From NCBI RefSeq assembly GCF_900110955.1, contig NZ_FOFR01000013.1, positions 186,001 to 250,000 on the forward strand: a stretch of DNA of 64,000 bases, in the 5' to 3' direction. Position 1 is the stretch's first letter. Every line of letters begins with the position of its first letter. Made by a program: the position numbers and the translations under genes. This document shows, piece by piece, positions 1 to 8,524 of the stretch. The DNA comes from Lentzea xinjiangensis (GTDB lineage: Bacteria > Actinomycetota > Actinomycetes > Mycobacteriales > Pseudonocardiaceae). The notes under the pieces are model-generated. The model was given only the letters and a program-made list of their open reading frames with translations. It did no database searches and had not been told where the DNA came from.

Positions 1-350
1 CGGTGGGTGCGCAGCACGTCGTCGATCTGCGTGCCGACCGAGATCACCGGGTTCAGGGCGTTCATCGCGCCCTGGAACACGATCGCGATCTCGTTCCAGC
101 GCAGCCCCCGCAACTGCCGTTCGGTGAGCGAGAGCAGGTCCTGCCCCTTGAACAGCACCTGGCCGGACGGCACGTGCCCCGGCGGTTGCAGCAGGCGGGT
201 CGCGGCGTAGGCCAGCGTCGACTTGCCGCTGCCGCTCTCCCCCGCGAGGCCGAGCACCTCGCCCGCGTTGAGGGACAGCGTGACGTCGTGCACGGCCCGC
301 AGCGTTCCGTAGTCCACCGAGAGATCGCGGATCTCCAGCACCGGGCTCAT
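1..350 (-). CDS. Oligopeptide-type ABC importer ATPase (DppD/OppD-like), 5' part only
   Basis: Partial gene; the C-terminal part lies beyond the left window edge. From the ATG at 350 the reverse strand encodes MSPVLEIRDLSVDYGT, then a Walker A loop (GESGSGKST) and the Q-loop region (IVFQGAMNALNPV), which is typical of the DppD/OppD ATPase subunit. The start overlaps the stop of the upstream permease (ATGA), so it is translationally coupled and is the last gene of the five-gene importer operon visible here. It would power import together with the second ATPase at 2150-3052. The substrate is discussed under the solute-binding protein. Confidence 0.9.
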   Translation of the reverse strand, partial: MSPVLEIRDLSVDYGTLRAVHDVTLSLNAGEVLGLAGESGSGKSTLAYAATRLLQPPGHVPSGQVLFKGQDLLSLTERQLRGLRWNEIAIVFQGAMNALNPVISVGTQIDDVLRTH

Positions 351-1165
351 GCGCGCACCTTCCGCAGCCGTGGATTCGCGTACTCGTCGATCCCGAAGTT
401 GATCAGGGCCAGTGCCGTGCCGAGCAGGGCGATGCACAGGCCGGCGGGGACGAACCACCACCATGCGCCCTGGCCGAGCGCCTGGTTGCTCTGCGCCCAG
501 AACAGGATCGTTCCCCAGTTCCAGGTTGACAGCGACACGACGCCGACGAACGACAGGGTGATCTGCAGCATGACCGCGAAGATCACCGTGCCGACGAAGC
601 CGGACGCGATCACCGCCGTCAGGTTGGGCAGCACCTCGAACACGATGATGCGCCAGGTCCGCTCACCGGACGCCCGCGCGGCCTCCACGAAGTCGCGCCG
701 CCGCAACGACATCGTCTGCGCCCGCAGGACCCGCGCACCCCACGCCCACGCGGTCAGCGAGATCACCGCCGCGATCAGCACGGTGTCCGCCGACGGCAGC
801 ATCGACGCCACGATGATGATCAGCGGCAGCGCCGGGATGACCAGGAAGACGTTGGACAGCATGGACAACGCCTCGTCGGCGGCGCCACCGAGGAACCCGG
901 CGGTCACCCCGACCAGGATCGACAGGAAGGTCGCGAGCACACCGCAGACCAGCCCGACGACCATCACCCCCCTGGTGCCGACGAGCACCTGGGAGAAGAT
1001 GTCCTGCCCGGTCATGGTCGTGCCGAACCAGTGCGCGCCCGAGGGCGGCGACAGCAGGTCGTCGCCCATCGCGGACGGGTCGTACGGCGCTATCCACTCG
1101 CCGATCACCGCGATCAGCGTGAAGAAGGCCAGCACCCCGAGGCCCAGCTTCGTCTTGAAGTTCAC
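347..1165 (-). CDS. ABC importer permease, DppC/OppC family
   Basis: Inner-membrane permease of 272 aa, normal length for the family. The N-terminus (NFKTKLGLGVLAFFTLIAVI) is a first membrane segment. The rest has the BPD_transp_1 layout with the EAA-type loop around EAARASGERTWRIIVFEVLP, which contacts the ATPases. The GTG start at 1165 follows a purine-rich GGGAGGGG about 10 nt upstream. It lies 7 bp after the DppB-like permease and overlaps the next ATPase by ATGA. It forms the membrane channel with the permease at 1173-2153. Confidence 0.92.
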   Translation of the reverse strand: MNFKTKLGLGVLAFFTLIAVIGEWIAPYDPSAMGDDLLSPPSGAHWFGTTMTGQDIFSQVLVGTRGVMVVGLVCGVLATFLSILVGVTAGFLGGAADEALSMLSNVFLVIPALPLIIIVASMLPSADTVLIAAVISLTAWAWGARVLRAQTMSLRRRDFVEAARASGERTWRIIVFEVLPNLTAVIASGFVGTVIFAVMLQITLSFVGVVSLSTWNWGTILFWAQSNQALGQGAWWWFVPAGLCIALLGTALALINFGIDEYANPRLRKVRA

Positions 1166-1172
1166 GAGCGGA

Positions 1173-2153
1173 TCACCCCTCCCGTCGCGTGCGCGGGTCG
1201 AGCAGCAGGTAGCCGATGTCCGCGAGCAGGTTCGCCACCAGCACGGCCAGGGTGATCACCAGGAACACGCCCTGCATCAGCGGGTAGTCCTTCGCCCCGA
1301 TGCCCTGGAACAGCACGTACCCCAGGCCCGGGTAGGAGAAGACCATCTCCACCAGCAGCGCGCCGCCGACGATGAACCCGAGCGACAGCGCGAAACCGGA
1401 GATCGACGGCAGCACGGCGTTGCGCGCGGCGTAGGCGAACATGATCCGCCGCTGCGAGAGGCCCTTGGCCTTCGCGACGAGCACGTAGTCCTCCGCCGTC
1501 ACGGTCACCATCATGTTGCGCATGCCCAGGATCCAGCCCGCCACCGAGCTCACGACGATCGTGACGCCGGGCAGGACGGCGTGCTCCAGGACGCTGCCGA
1601 TGAACTCGCCGGAGAACTCCGGCACGAGCCCGGCCGCGTACCCGCCGGACGCCGGCAGCAGCGGCCACGTCACGGAGAACACCGAGATCGCGATCAGCCC
1701 GAGCCAGAAGTACGGGATCGACGACAGGAACGTCGTCACCGGGATCAGCGAGTCCAGCCACGAACCACGGCGCCACCCCGCGTAGACGCCCAGCAGGGTG
1801 CCGAGCAGGAACGCGATGACCGTCGTGACGCCGACCAGGCCGAGCGTCCACGGCAGCGACTGCGAGAGCACGTCGGCGACCGGCGTCGGGAAGAACGTGA
1901 ACGACAGCCCGAGGTCACCGCGCAGCAGCGCGGCCCAGTAGTCCACGTACTGGGCCCAGATCGACTTCTGCTCGTCGAGTCCGAACAGGACGTACAGCGA
2001 GGCCATGGCGTCGCTGTTCAGCCTGCCGCCCAGCTTGGTGATCATCGCCTGCACCGGGTCGCCCGGCAGCAGGCGCGGCAGCAGGAAGTTCATCGTGATC
2101 GCCGCCCACAGGGTGACCAGGTAGAACAGCGCACGGCGCAGCAGGAACGTCAT
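1173..2153 (-). CDS. ABC importer permease, DppB/OppB family
   Basis: Permease of 326 aa. The start chosen is the ATG at 2153 ([17 protein letters not shown]), because it overlaps the upstream ATPase stop as ATGA and gives the classical DppB N-terminus. A longer reading to 2255 would run into the ATPase coding region. It contains the family pattern [13 protein letters not shown] near the N-terminus and the cytoplasmic loop [20 protein letters not shown]. It pairs with the DppC-like permease to form the translocation pore. Confidence 0.92.
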   Translation of the reverse strand: MTFLLRRALFYLVTLWAAITMNFLLPRLLPGDPVQAMITKLGGRLNSDAMASLYVLFGLDEQKSIWAQYVDYWAALLRGDLGLSFTFFPTPVADVLSQSLPWTLGLVGVTTVIAFLLGTLLGVYAGWRRGSWLDSLIPVTTFLSSIPYFWLGLIAISVFSVTWPLLPASGGYAAGLVPEFSGEFIGSVLEHAVLPGVTIVVSSVAGWILGMRNMMVTVTAEDYVLVAKAKGLSQRRIMFAYAARNAVLPSISGFALSLGFIVGGALLVEMVFSYPGLGYVLFQGIGAKDYPLMQGVFLVITLAVLVANLLADIGYLLLDPRTRREG

Positions 2154-3052
2154 ACCGCCTCCACGTAGAGCCAGCACGCCGCCCAGTGCCCCGAGGAGTC
2201 GATCTCGGTGCGCGGTGGCGCGTCGGTCCAGCACCGGGACTGCACCTTCGGGCACCGCGGCGCGAACCGGCAGCCCGCGGAGACCTCGCCGGTCTCCTCC
2301 GGCGGCGCGTCCAGCGCGATCACCGACCGCTCCGGGTCGGGCGCGGACTCGATCAGCAACTGCGTGTACGGGTGCGCCGGCCGCTGCGTCACGGTCTCGC
2401 TGTCGCCGCCCTCGACGATCTGCCCGCCGTACATCACGAACGTCTCGTCCGCGAAGTAGCGCGCCGACGCGATGTCGTGGGTGATGTAGAGGACCGCGAG
2501 CTTGAGCCGTTCCTTGAGGTCCAGCAGGAGGTTCAGCACACCGAGCCGGATGGAGACGTCCAGCATGGACACCGGCTCGTCGGCGAGCAGCACCTCGGGG
2601 TGGGCGGCCAGCGCCCGCGCGATGGCGACGCGCTGCCGCTGGCCGCCCGACAGCTCGTACGGGTACCGCGAGGCGAAGTCGGCGGGAAGGTTCACCCGCT
2701 CCAGCAGCTGCTCCACCGTCTCCGGCCGCTTGTGGATCTTCAGCGGCCGGGTCAGGTGGTAGCGGATGGTGTGGACCGGGTTGAGCGACGCGAACGGGTC
2801 CTGGAACACCATCTGGACCTTGCGCCGGTACTCCCGGACCCGCCGCACCTTCTCGCCGTCGAGCAGGATCTCACCCGAGGTGGGCTCGACCAGCCGCGCC
2901 AGCAGCTTCGCCACCGTCGACTTGCCCGATCCCGACTCGCCGACGAGGGCGGTCACGCGCCCACGGCGCAGGACGATGGAGACGTCCTGCACCGCGCGCA
3001 CGCGCTTGTAGGTCTTGACCAGACCTTTCGCTTCCAGCGCGACCTCGTTCAT
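2150..3052 (-). CDS. ABC importer ATPase, DppF/OppF-like
   Basis: ATP-binding subunit of 300 aa with Walker [10 protein letters not shown], signature [16 protein letters not shown], Walker B region [15 protein letters not shown] and the C-terminal oligopeptide-transporter extension ([15 protein letters not shown]), whose cysteines fit the cluster seen in the OppD/F tail. It starts right after the solute-binding protein stop (3053) and overlaps the following permease by 4 bases. The order SBP, ATPase F, permease B, permease C, ATPase D differs from the usual SBP-B-C-D-F order of peptide transporters. Confidence 0.93.
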   Translation of the reverse strand: MNEVALEAKGLVKTYKRVRAVQDVSIVLRRGRVTALVGESGSGKSTVAKLLARLVEPTSGEILLDGEKVRRVREYRRKVQMVFQDPFASLNPVHTIRYHLTRPLKIHKRPETVEQLLERVNLPADFASRYPYELSGGQRQRVAIARALAAHPEVLLADEPVSMLDVSIRLGVLNLLLDLKERLKLAVLYITHDIASARYFADETFVMYGGQIVEGGDSETVTQRPAHPYTQLLIESAPDPERSVIALDAPPEETGEVSAGCRFAPRCPKVQSRCWTDAPPRTEIDSSGHWAACWLYVEAV

Positions 3053-4696
3053 CTACGACCCCGCGGGCTTCAGCTTCATGACGATCTGCAGGGCGTTGGG
3101 CAGGGTCGCCTGCGGCGGACCGTACGGGTCCTCCTCCGACGGCCAGCCGACCCAGTGCTTCGTGCTGTACTCCGCGCCGATCGGACCCGCGGAGGTCGGG
3201 ATCATCGGCACCTGCTCGACCATGATCTTCTGCAGCACGGCGAGGTTCTTGGCGCGCGTGGCGTCGTCGGCGGCGTTGGCGTACTCCGCCAGCGCCGCGG
3301 TGGCCTCCGGGTTGTTGTAGCGGCCGAAGTTCACCGCCGCGGTCTGCCCGACCGGCTTGATCTCGGCCGCGTCCATGATGTTCTGGTACATCTCGTACGG
3401 CGTCGCGCCGGTGTTGGTCCAGCGCAGCGAGCCCTGGAACACGCCGTTCGCGAAGTCGGTGGTCCACGCGTCCGCGGTCTGCGTGCGCACGGTCGCCTCG
3501 ATGCCGATCTTCTTCAGGTCGCTCTTGATGATGTCGAGCACCGTCAGGTAGTCCGACCAGCCGGACGGGTTGGTCAGCTCGATCGTGACGGGCTTGCCGC
3601 CGGGCGCCTTGAGCACGTCGCCCTCGAAGGTGAAGCCGGCCGCGGTGAGCTTCTGCTTCGCCCCGTCGACGTCGATCTTGAAGCGCGCGTCCCTGTACTC
3701 CGGCGCGAGGAAGCTCTCACCGGCGGGAAGCGGCATGCCGGTCGGCGACTCGAGCTTCGGGAACAGGCGCGCCTCGCCGCGGACGAAGATCGCCTCGCGG
3801 TCGATCACGTCGCTCATCGCCGAGCGCAGCGCCGCGTTGTCGAACGGCGCGATCGTGGTGTTCAGCCACAGGCCGTGGATGCCGAGGCCGGCCGGGAACC
3901 AGATCTTGTGGTGCGCCGGGTCCTTGTCCACGTACAGCTTCTGGTAGTCCGGGATGAAGACGTAGGACCACTGGCTCGCACCCGACGCCAGCGCGGTGGT
4001 CTGCGCCGTGTTGTCGTTGTACGAGGTGTACTGGATCTCCGGGACCTTGGGCAGCTCCTGCCAGTACTCGGCGCGCCGCGCGATCGTGACGGTCTGCGAG
4101 GTGAACGACTTGAGCTGGTACGGACCGGTGCCGACCGGGTTCGGGTTCGTGTAGGTCGTCGGGTCCGGCACGGTGCCCCAGATGTGCTGGGGCACGACCA
4201 TCGCGCTGATGACCTTGTTGCGGTTCACGAACTGCGGCGAGGGGAACGTGACCTCGACCTTGCCGTCCGGCGTCGCCGTCGCGGCCTCGACCTTGAGCGA
4301 GTCGCGGTTGTTGAGCGCGGGCCACTTCTTGAGGATCTCGTACGAGAAGGCGACGTCGGCGGCCGTCAGCGGCTTGCCGTCGGACCACTTCACGTTCTCC
4401 CGGAGCGTGAAGGTGACCTTCTTGTAGTTGTCGGTCCAGTCCCACTTCGTCGCGAGCCACGGCACGGGGTCCTGCGCCGGGCGGGTGTTGTTGACGAACG
4501 CGAGCGGCTCGTAGATCTGGTAGCGGTAACCGAGGGAACCCGCCGCCGACGTGGGCAGGAACGGGTTGTGGTTCTCGGTCAGCGGCCCGTTGGGCATGCC
4601 CACGGTCAGCACCCCGGAAGCCTTGGTGGCGCCACCAGAGGAGCAACCGGTCGCCGCGAGCGCCAGTGCCAACGCGACGATGACTGTTCTGCGCAT
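3053..4696 (-). CDS. Extracellular solute-binding lipoprotein, family 5
   Basis: Secreted binding protein of 547 aa. The ATG at 4696 gives MRRTVIVALALALAATGCSS, a lipoprotein signal with the lipobox ending at Cys; the upstream ATG at 4741 would lie inside the operator palindrome and is rejected. The SBP_bac_5 fold is supported by LTENHNPFLPTSAAG near the N-terminus and VKWSDGKPLTAADVAFSYEI. It delivers substrate to the permeases at 347-2153. Family 5 proteins bind peptides, nickel or oligosaccharides. The adjacent LacI regulator and operator favour a sugar ligand (inference). Confidence 0.92.
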   Translation of the reverse strand: MRRTVIVALALALAATGCSSGGATKASGVLTVGMPNGPLTENHNPFLPTSAAGSLGYRYQIYEPLAFVNNTRPAQDPVPWLATKWDWTDNYKKVTFTLRENVKWSDGKPLTAADVAFSYEILKKWPALNNRDSLKVEAATATPDGKVEVTFPSPQFVNRNKVISAMVVPQHIWGTVPDPTTYTNPNPVGTGPYQLKSFTSQTVTIARRAEYWQELPKVPEIQYTSYNDNTAQTTALASGASQWSYVFIPDYQKLYVDKDPAHHKIWFPAGLGIHGLWLNTTIAPFDNAALRSAMSDVIDREAIFVRGEARLFPKLESPTGMPLPAGESFLAPEYRDARFKIDVDGAKQKLTAAGFTFEGDVLKAPGGKPVTIELTNPSGWSDYLTVLDIIKSDLKKIGIEATVRTQTADAWTTDFANGVFQGSLRWTNTGATPYEMYQNIMDAAEIKPVGQTAAVNFGRYNNPEATAALAEYANAADDATRAKNLAVLQKIMVEQVPMIPTSAGPIGAEYSTKHWVGWPSEEDPYGPPQATLPNALQIVMKLKPAGS

Positions 4697-4724
4697 GGGG
4701 GAGTCTCCCGATACGACGGTCGCA

Positions 4725-4740
4725 TGAGAGCGCTCTCTCA
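4725..4740. promoter_or_regulatory. LacI-type operator upstream of the importer operon
   Basis: TGAGAGCGCTCTCTCA contains the perfect 12-bp palindrome GAGAGCGCTCTC (4726-4737) with the central CG typical of LacI-family sites. From memory it resembles the CebR-type site TGGGAGCGCTCCCA of actinomycetes. It sits 29 bp upstream of the SBP start and 61 bp past the lacI stop, well placed to block transcription of the importer. Confidence 0.7.
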
Positions 4741-4800
4741 TGCGTACGGCGAACTAGCCAGACCGCGTGCGGTCCGGCCGGTTCGTTCAGTTGTGGTGGG

Positions 4801-5796
4801 TCAGGGCGCGGATTCGCGCACGATCAACGAGGTCGGCAGCACCAGCGGGTGGTCGGGCATCGGCTGTCCCTCGAGCGTGGAGAGCAGCATCCGCGCGGCG
4901 GCGGCGCCCATCTCCTGCAGCGGCTGGCGGATCGTCGTCAGCCGGGGTTCGGTGTGTCCCGCGAGCGGGACGTCGTCGAAACCGACCACGGACACGTCAC
5001 CGGGGACGGTCCTGCCGGATTCACGCAGCGCCCGCAGCACACCGACCGCCGAGAGGTCGTTCTGCGCGAACACGGCGTCGAACGGGATGCCACTGGCGAC
5101 GAGCTTGTCCACGGCCACTTCACCGCCTTCCTGGGTGAAGTCGCCGTCGACGACCAGATCCGGGTGCAGCGTCAGGCCCGCTTCGGCCAGGGCGAGCCGG
5201 AACCCGTCCAGCCGCGCCTGGGTGCACCCGAAGTGCGGTGGGCCGGTGACGACGGCGAACCTGCGGCGGCCCGCCGCGACGAGGTGCCTCGCGACGTCCG
5301 CGCCTCCCTGCCGGTTCGTCGTCGTCACCGAGGGGAACTCCGGGTGCGAGCCGCGGTCGTCGATCATGACGACCGGCAGCCCCGCCCGGTAGAGCGTGGA
5401 GATGTAGTGCAGGGCGTCCGGTGGCTCGACCACCAGCAGCCCGTCGAAAGCGTTGGCGGACACGTGGTTCGCGAACTGGTTGAGCGACTCCGGCCCGCGG
5501 TTCAGCGTGTGGAGCAGCAGTCCGTAGCCGTCGGCTTCGAGCGTGTCGACGATGCCCTGCAGGACCTCGCCCATCCACGGCCACGTGAGAGACGGCGCGA
5601 GCATGGCGACCGTGCGGGTGCGACCCCGCGCGAGACCGACGGCACGGGCGCTGGGCACGTAGCCGATCTCGTCGATGACCTTCCGGACGCGTTGCGCCGT
5701 GGAGGCGTCCACGTCCGGCTTTCCGTTCAGCACACGTGACACGGTCGCTTTGGACACCTGGGCGCGTTGGGCGACCTCTGCGATCGTGACACGCAT
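4801..5796 (-). CDS. LacI-family transcriptional regulator
   Basis: Repressor of 331 aa. The start at 5796 gives MRVTIAEVAQRAQVSKATVSRVLNGKP-type sequence, the LacI N-terminal helix-turn-helix plus hinge helix; the longer reading adds an unrelated leader that overlaps palindromes. The remainder is a periplasmic-binding-like effector domain (Peripla_BP_3), ending with VVGFDDVPLAGHTEPRLTT, which is diagnostic for the family. It lies immediately upstream of and co-directional with the importer, with an operator in between and further palindromes upstream of its own start, implying control of the importer and autoregulation by a sugar ligand. Confidence 0.93.
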   Translation of the reverse strand: MRVTIAEVAQRAQVSKATVSRVLNGKPDVDASTAQRVRKVIDEIGYVPSARAVGLARGRTRTVAMLAPSLTWPWMGEVLQGIVDTLEADGYGLLLHTLNRGPESLNQFANHVSANAFDGLLVVEPPDALHYISTLYRAGLPVVMIDDRGSHPEFPSVTTTNRQGGADVARHLVAAGRRRFAVVTGPPHFGCTQARLDGFRLALAEAGLTLHPDLVVDGDFTQEGGEVAVDKLVASGIPFDAVFAQNDLSAVGVLRALRESGRTVPGDVSVVGFDDVPLAGHTEPRLTTIRQPLQEMGAAAARMLLSTLEGQPMPDHPLVLPTSLIVRESAP

Positions 5797-5820
5797 GCCG
5801 AACTTCCTTCCGCCGCCTCT

Positions 5821-5844
5821 GGAACCGGTTCCGTAACCGGTTCC
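5821..5844. promoter_or_regulatory. Tandem AACCGGTT palindromes upstream of lacI
   Basis: GGAACCGGTTCC (5821-5832) is a perfect 12-bp palindrome. It is followed by a second AACCGGTT core at 5835-5842 flanked by TTCC. The pair lies 25-45 bp upstream of the LacI start on the reverse strand, consistent with an autoregulatory operator with a central CG step. Confidence 0.5.
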
Positions 5845-5908
5845 GCTGAGGTGTGACGGAGTCAACAGCCTGACGTGAGCATTAGTCAAGACTCCTGCCG
5901 GAACTTCG

Positions 5909-5922
5909 TGGGAGCGTTTCCA
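5909..5922. promoter_or_regulatory. Imperfect LacI/CebR-like operator
   Basis: TGGGAGCGTTTCCA is an imperfect inverted repeat around a central CG, close to the CebR-type pattern, about 115 bp upstream of the LacI start. It may be an auxiliary site. The spacing to the palindromes at 5821 is about 80 bp. Confidence 0.4.
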
Positions 5923-6069
5923 CGGCTGCTCACATCGCCGCAGCTAGAGCCCGCCGGACGAGCGCGGAAGCGCCGTGGGGGCACAGTTCGAGCGATCTCC
6001 CGGACATGGTTCCGGCTAGGCCGAACAGAGCATCGATCCCGTCTCGATTGATCCTGCACAATCGCTGTC

Positions 6070-6609
6070 ATGGGGGTTGTCACAGCGGTCAGCCGCAATG
6101 AGGAGTACACGTTCACCAAACCGGTGCGCGAGAGCATCACCCTGCTCGCCGGTCTCGGTGTCGACGGCGACGTCCACCAGGGCGTCACCGTGAAGCACCG
6201 GTCGCGCGTCGCGAAGGACCCGACAGCGCCGAACCTGCGCCAGGTGCACCTGATCCACGCCGAGCTCCTCGACGAGCTGCGCGGCAAAGGTCACGACGTC
6301 GAGCCGGGCGCCATCGGCGAGAACATCACCACGCGGGGCGTCGACCTGCTCGGCCTGCCCACGGGAACGTTGTTGCACCTGGGTCCCGACGCCGTCGTCG
6401 AGGTGACCGGGCTGCGCAACCCGTGCGTGCAGATCAACCGGTTCTCCCGAGGTCTGTTGAAGGAGGTCGCCGGCCGGGGTCCCGGCGGCGAGCTCGTCCG
6501 GCGCGCGGGGATCATGTCGATCGTGCTCACCGGTGGCGTCGTGCGTCCCGGCGACGAGATCCGGGTCGAGCCGCCGGCCGGACCGCACCGGCCCCTGGCT
6601 CCCGTCTAA
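6070..6609 (+). CDS. MOSC domain-containing protein
   Basis: Protein of 179 aa matching the stand-alone MOSC family (molybdenum cofactor sulfurase C-terminal domain; YiiM-like). Recognisable parts are LAGLGVDGDVHQGVTVKHRS, the region LRQVHLIHAELLDEL, GAIGENITTRGVDL and the cysteine motif RNPCVQINRF, with the presumed sulfur-carrying Cys near residue 119. Such proteins are thought to handle molybdenum cofactor or metal-sulfur groups, sometimes for detoxifying N-hydroxylated compounds. It is monocistronic and its stop overlaps the convergent hydrolase stop by 4 bases. Confidence 0.88.
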   Translation: MGVVTAVSRNEEYTFTKPVRESITLLAGLGVDGDVHQGVTVKHRSRVAKDPTAPNLRQVHLIHAELLDELRGKGHDVEPGAIGENITTRGVDLLGLPTGTLLHLGPDAVVEVTGLRNPCVQINRFSRGLLKEVAGRGPGGELVRRAGIMSIVLTGGVVRPGDEIRVEPPAGPHRPLAPV

Positions 6610-7343
6610 CCGTTGCCGAAGTGGTCGTCGAGGATGACCGAGATCGTGCGGGGCGCCTCGACGACCGCCAGGTGCGCCGCGTCGCCGACGACGTAGAGCT
6701 CAGAGGACGGCAGCTCGTCCGCGAGCTGCCGGGCGAACTCCGGCGGTGCCGCCTGGTCCTGCGCCGCCGCGATCACCACGGTGGGCGCTTCGATCTTCGC
6801 GAGGTCCGGCCGCAGGTCCATGTCCCGGATCGCCCCGGCGCACCCGATGTAGGACGGCACGTCGACCTCCAGCAGCCGGGCGCGGAAGCGCGCGGCCACG
6901 GCCGGGGAGAACGCCGGGGTGAACCAGCGCGAGACGATCGAGTCCGCGAGGGGTTCCATCCCGCGCGTGCTCAGCACCTCGATCCGCTCGTCCCAGAGCG
7001 ACTTGTCCGGGTACCACGCGGTCGTGCACATCAGCGCGAGGCGTGAGATCCGGTCGGTGTGCGCGGCGAGCCACATGCCGACCATGCCGCCGAGGGACAC
7101 GCCGCAGTAGTACACGTGCCGCAATTCCAAGTGGTCCAACAACTCCAGGACATCGGCCGCCAGGTCCTCGATGGCGAAGGGGCCGGGAACGGGCGCGCTG
7201 GCGCCGTGCCCGCGGTGGTCGAAGCGCAGCAGGCGGAAGGGCAGCGAGAACTCGCGCCACAGCTCGGTGGTCGTGCCGAGCGCGTTGCCGAGCACCAGCA
7301 CCGGCGCGTCCTGCGGCCCGGTCAGCGTGTAGTGGCCGATCAC
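6606..7343 (-). CDS. Alpha/beta hydrolase, 3-oxoadipate enol-lactonase (PcaD)-like
   Basis: Hydrolase of 245 aa. The GTG at 7343 (VIGHYTLTG) was chosen because GAGGAGGTGA lies 7 nt upstream; the longer frame to 7406 lacks this. It has the oxyanion/nucleophile elbow GVSLGGM, the lid region LALMCTTAWYPDKSLW and the terminal His in GDAAHLAVVEAP. LALMCTTA and the overall length are typical of PcaD, which opens 3-oxoadipate enol-lactone in the beta-ketoadipate pathway. No other pca gene is nearby except the distant intradiol dioxygenase at 15044, so the exact substrate is uncertain. Confidence 0.8.
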   Translation of the reverse strand: MIGHYTLTGPQDAPVLVLGNALGTTTELWREFSLPFRLLRFDHRGHGASAPVPGPFAIEDLAADVLELLDHLELRHVYYCGVSLGGMVGMWLAAHTDRISRLALMCTTAWYPDKSLWDERIEVLSTRGMEPLADSIVSRWFTPAFSPAVAARFRARLLEVDVPSYIGCAGAIRDMDLRPDLAKIEAPTVVIAAAQDQAAPPEFARQLADELPSSELYVVGDAAHLAVVEAPRTISVILDDHFGNG

Positions 7344-7566
7344 GGCGTCACCTCCTCGCTCTGCCCCGACAACGGCGAGTCTGCCCGGGGTTTCCCCCGC
7401 CCGCACGCCGGGGCCGCGGCGGGGCGCACTCCGACGGGCTCACCCGGTCGGGTGACGGCGCACCGGCCTGGAGGAGCTCGGAACCACCGGGCTGGCCCCC
7501 GCTGAAACACTGTTGCCAGGAGCAGAATGAGGAGTTGCCCTGAGCCACCGACCCACCGGGAAGCCG

Positions 7567-8463
7567 ATGAACTCCGCCGCGCCGTTCGCACACGAAGCCC
7601 TGTTCTACCGGGACGAGGACGAGTTCCTCACCGGTACGGCCGAGTTCGTCGCGGAGGGCGTGCAGAACGGCGAGCCCGTGCTGGTGGCGGTCAGGGAGAG
7701 GAGCATCGGCCTGCTCCGCGCACGCCTGGGCGCGCACGCCGACCAGGTGCACTTCATCGACATGACCGAGGCGGGCCGCAACCCCGGCCGGATCATCCCC
7801 GGCGTGCTGATGGCGTTCAGCGCGAGCACCGAGCACCGGTTCCGCGTGGTCGGCGAGCCGGTGTGGCCCGGCCGCACCGAGCTCGAGTACCCGGCGTGCG
7901 TCCAGCACGAGGCGCTGATCAACACGGCGTTCGAGGGACGGCGGGGCGTCGTCCTCTGCCCGTACGACGCGGGGACCTTGCCCGGTCACGTGCTGGAGAA
8001 CGCGCGGCGCACCCACCCGGTCGTGATCGAGGGCGGCCGGCGGTTGCCGAGCGAGCGCTACACCGACCCGTCCGGCCTCGCGCACATCTACAACGTCCCG
8101 CTACCGCCCCCGCCCGCCACCGCGGAGGAGCACTCGTTCTCCGTCAGCACGCTCGCGCACATGCGCAGGGTCGTGGCGGCGTACGCGCACTGGCTGCGCC
8201 GCGAACAGGTCGAGGACCTCGTGCTCGCGGTGAACGAGCTGGCGACGAACAGCATCCTGCACGCGTCGGGCCGCGGGGTGCTGCGGTTGTGGCGCGAGGG
8301 GAACACCGTCGTGGCCGAGGTGAGCGACTCCGGCAAGGGCTTCCCGCCCTCGTTCACCGGCCTGTCCGGCTTCGGGATCGTGATGGTGAACCTGCTGTGT
8401 GACCTGGTTCGCACTCACACGAGTCACACCGGTACCACCGTTCGAGTGTACTTGGGGCGGTAG
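7567..8463 (+). CDS. MEDS-domain / HATPase_c anti-sigma-like sensor protein
   Basis: Two-domain protein of 298 aa. Residues about 8-165 look like a MEDS sensory domain (HEALFYRDEDEFLTGTAEFV, PYDAGTLPGHVLENARRTHP). Residues about 190-298 are a RsbW/SpoIIAB-type HATPase (LVLAVNELATNSILHASG as N-box, VSDSGKGFPPS and GLSGFGIVMVNLLCD). Proteins of this build in actinomycetes act as anti-sigma factors or serine kinases in partner-switching stress signalling. No sigma or anti-anti-sigma gene is adjacent, so the partner is unknown. Confidence 0.85.
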   Translation: MNSAAPFAHEALFYRDEDEFLTGTAEFVAEGVQNGEPVLVAVRERSIGLLRARLGAHADQVHFIDMTEAGRNPGRIIPGVLMAFSASTEHRFRVVGEPVWPGRTELEYPACVQHEALINTAFEGRRGVVLCPYDAGTLPGHVLENARRTHPVVIEGGRRLPSERYTDPSGLAHIYNVPLPPPPATAEEHSFSVSTLAHMRRVVAAYAHWLRREQVEDLVLAVNELATNSILHASGRGVLRLWREGNTVVAEVSDSGKGFPPSFTGLSGFGIVMVNLLCDLVRTHTSHTGTTVRVYLGR

Positions 8464-8524
8464 GGAGTCGCCGCCATCTCACCGCAATGCGGGCGACACG
8501 CGGACCTGGTTGCCTGGCACCCCT

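Noticed and set aside
3..2168. Long plus-strand open frame opposite the ABC importer genes
   Set aside because: It is antisense to four well-supported minus-strand genes, its translation is low-complexity Arg/His/Gln-rich, and no domain is visible.
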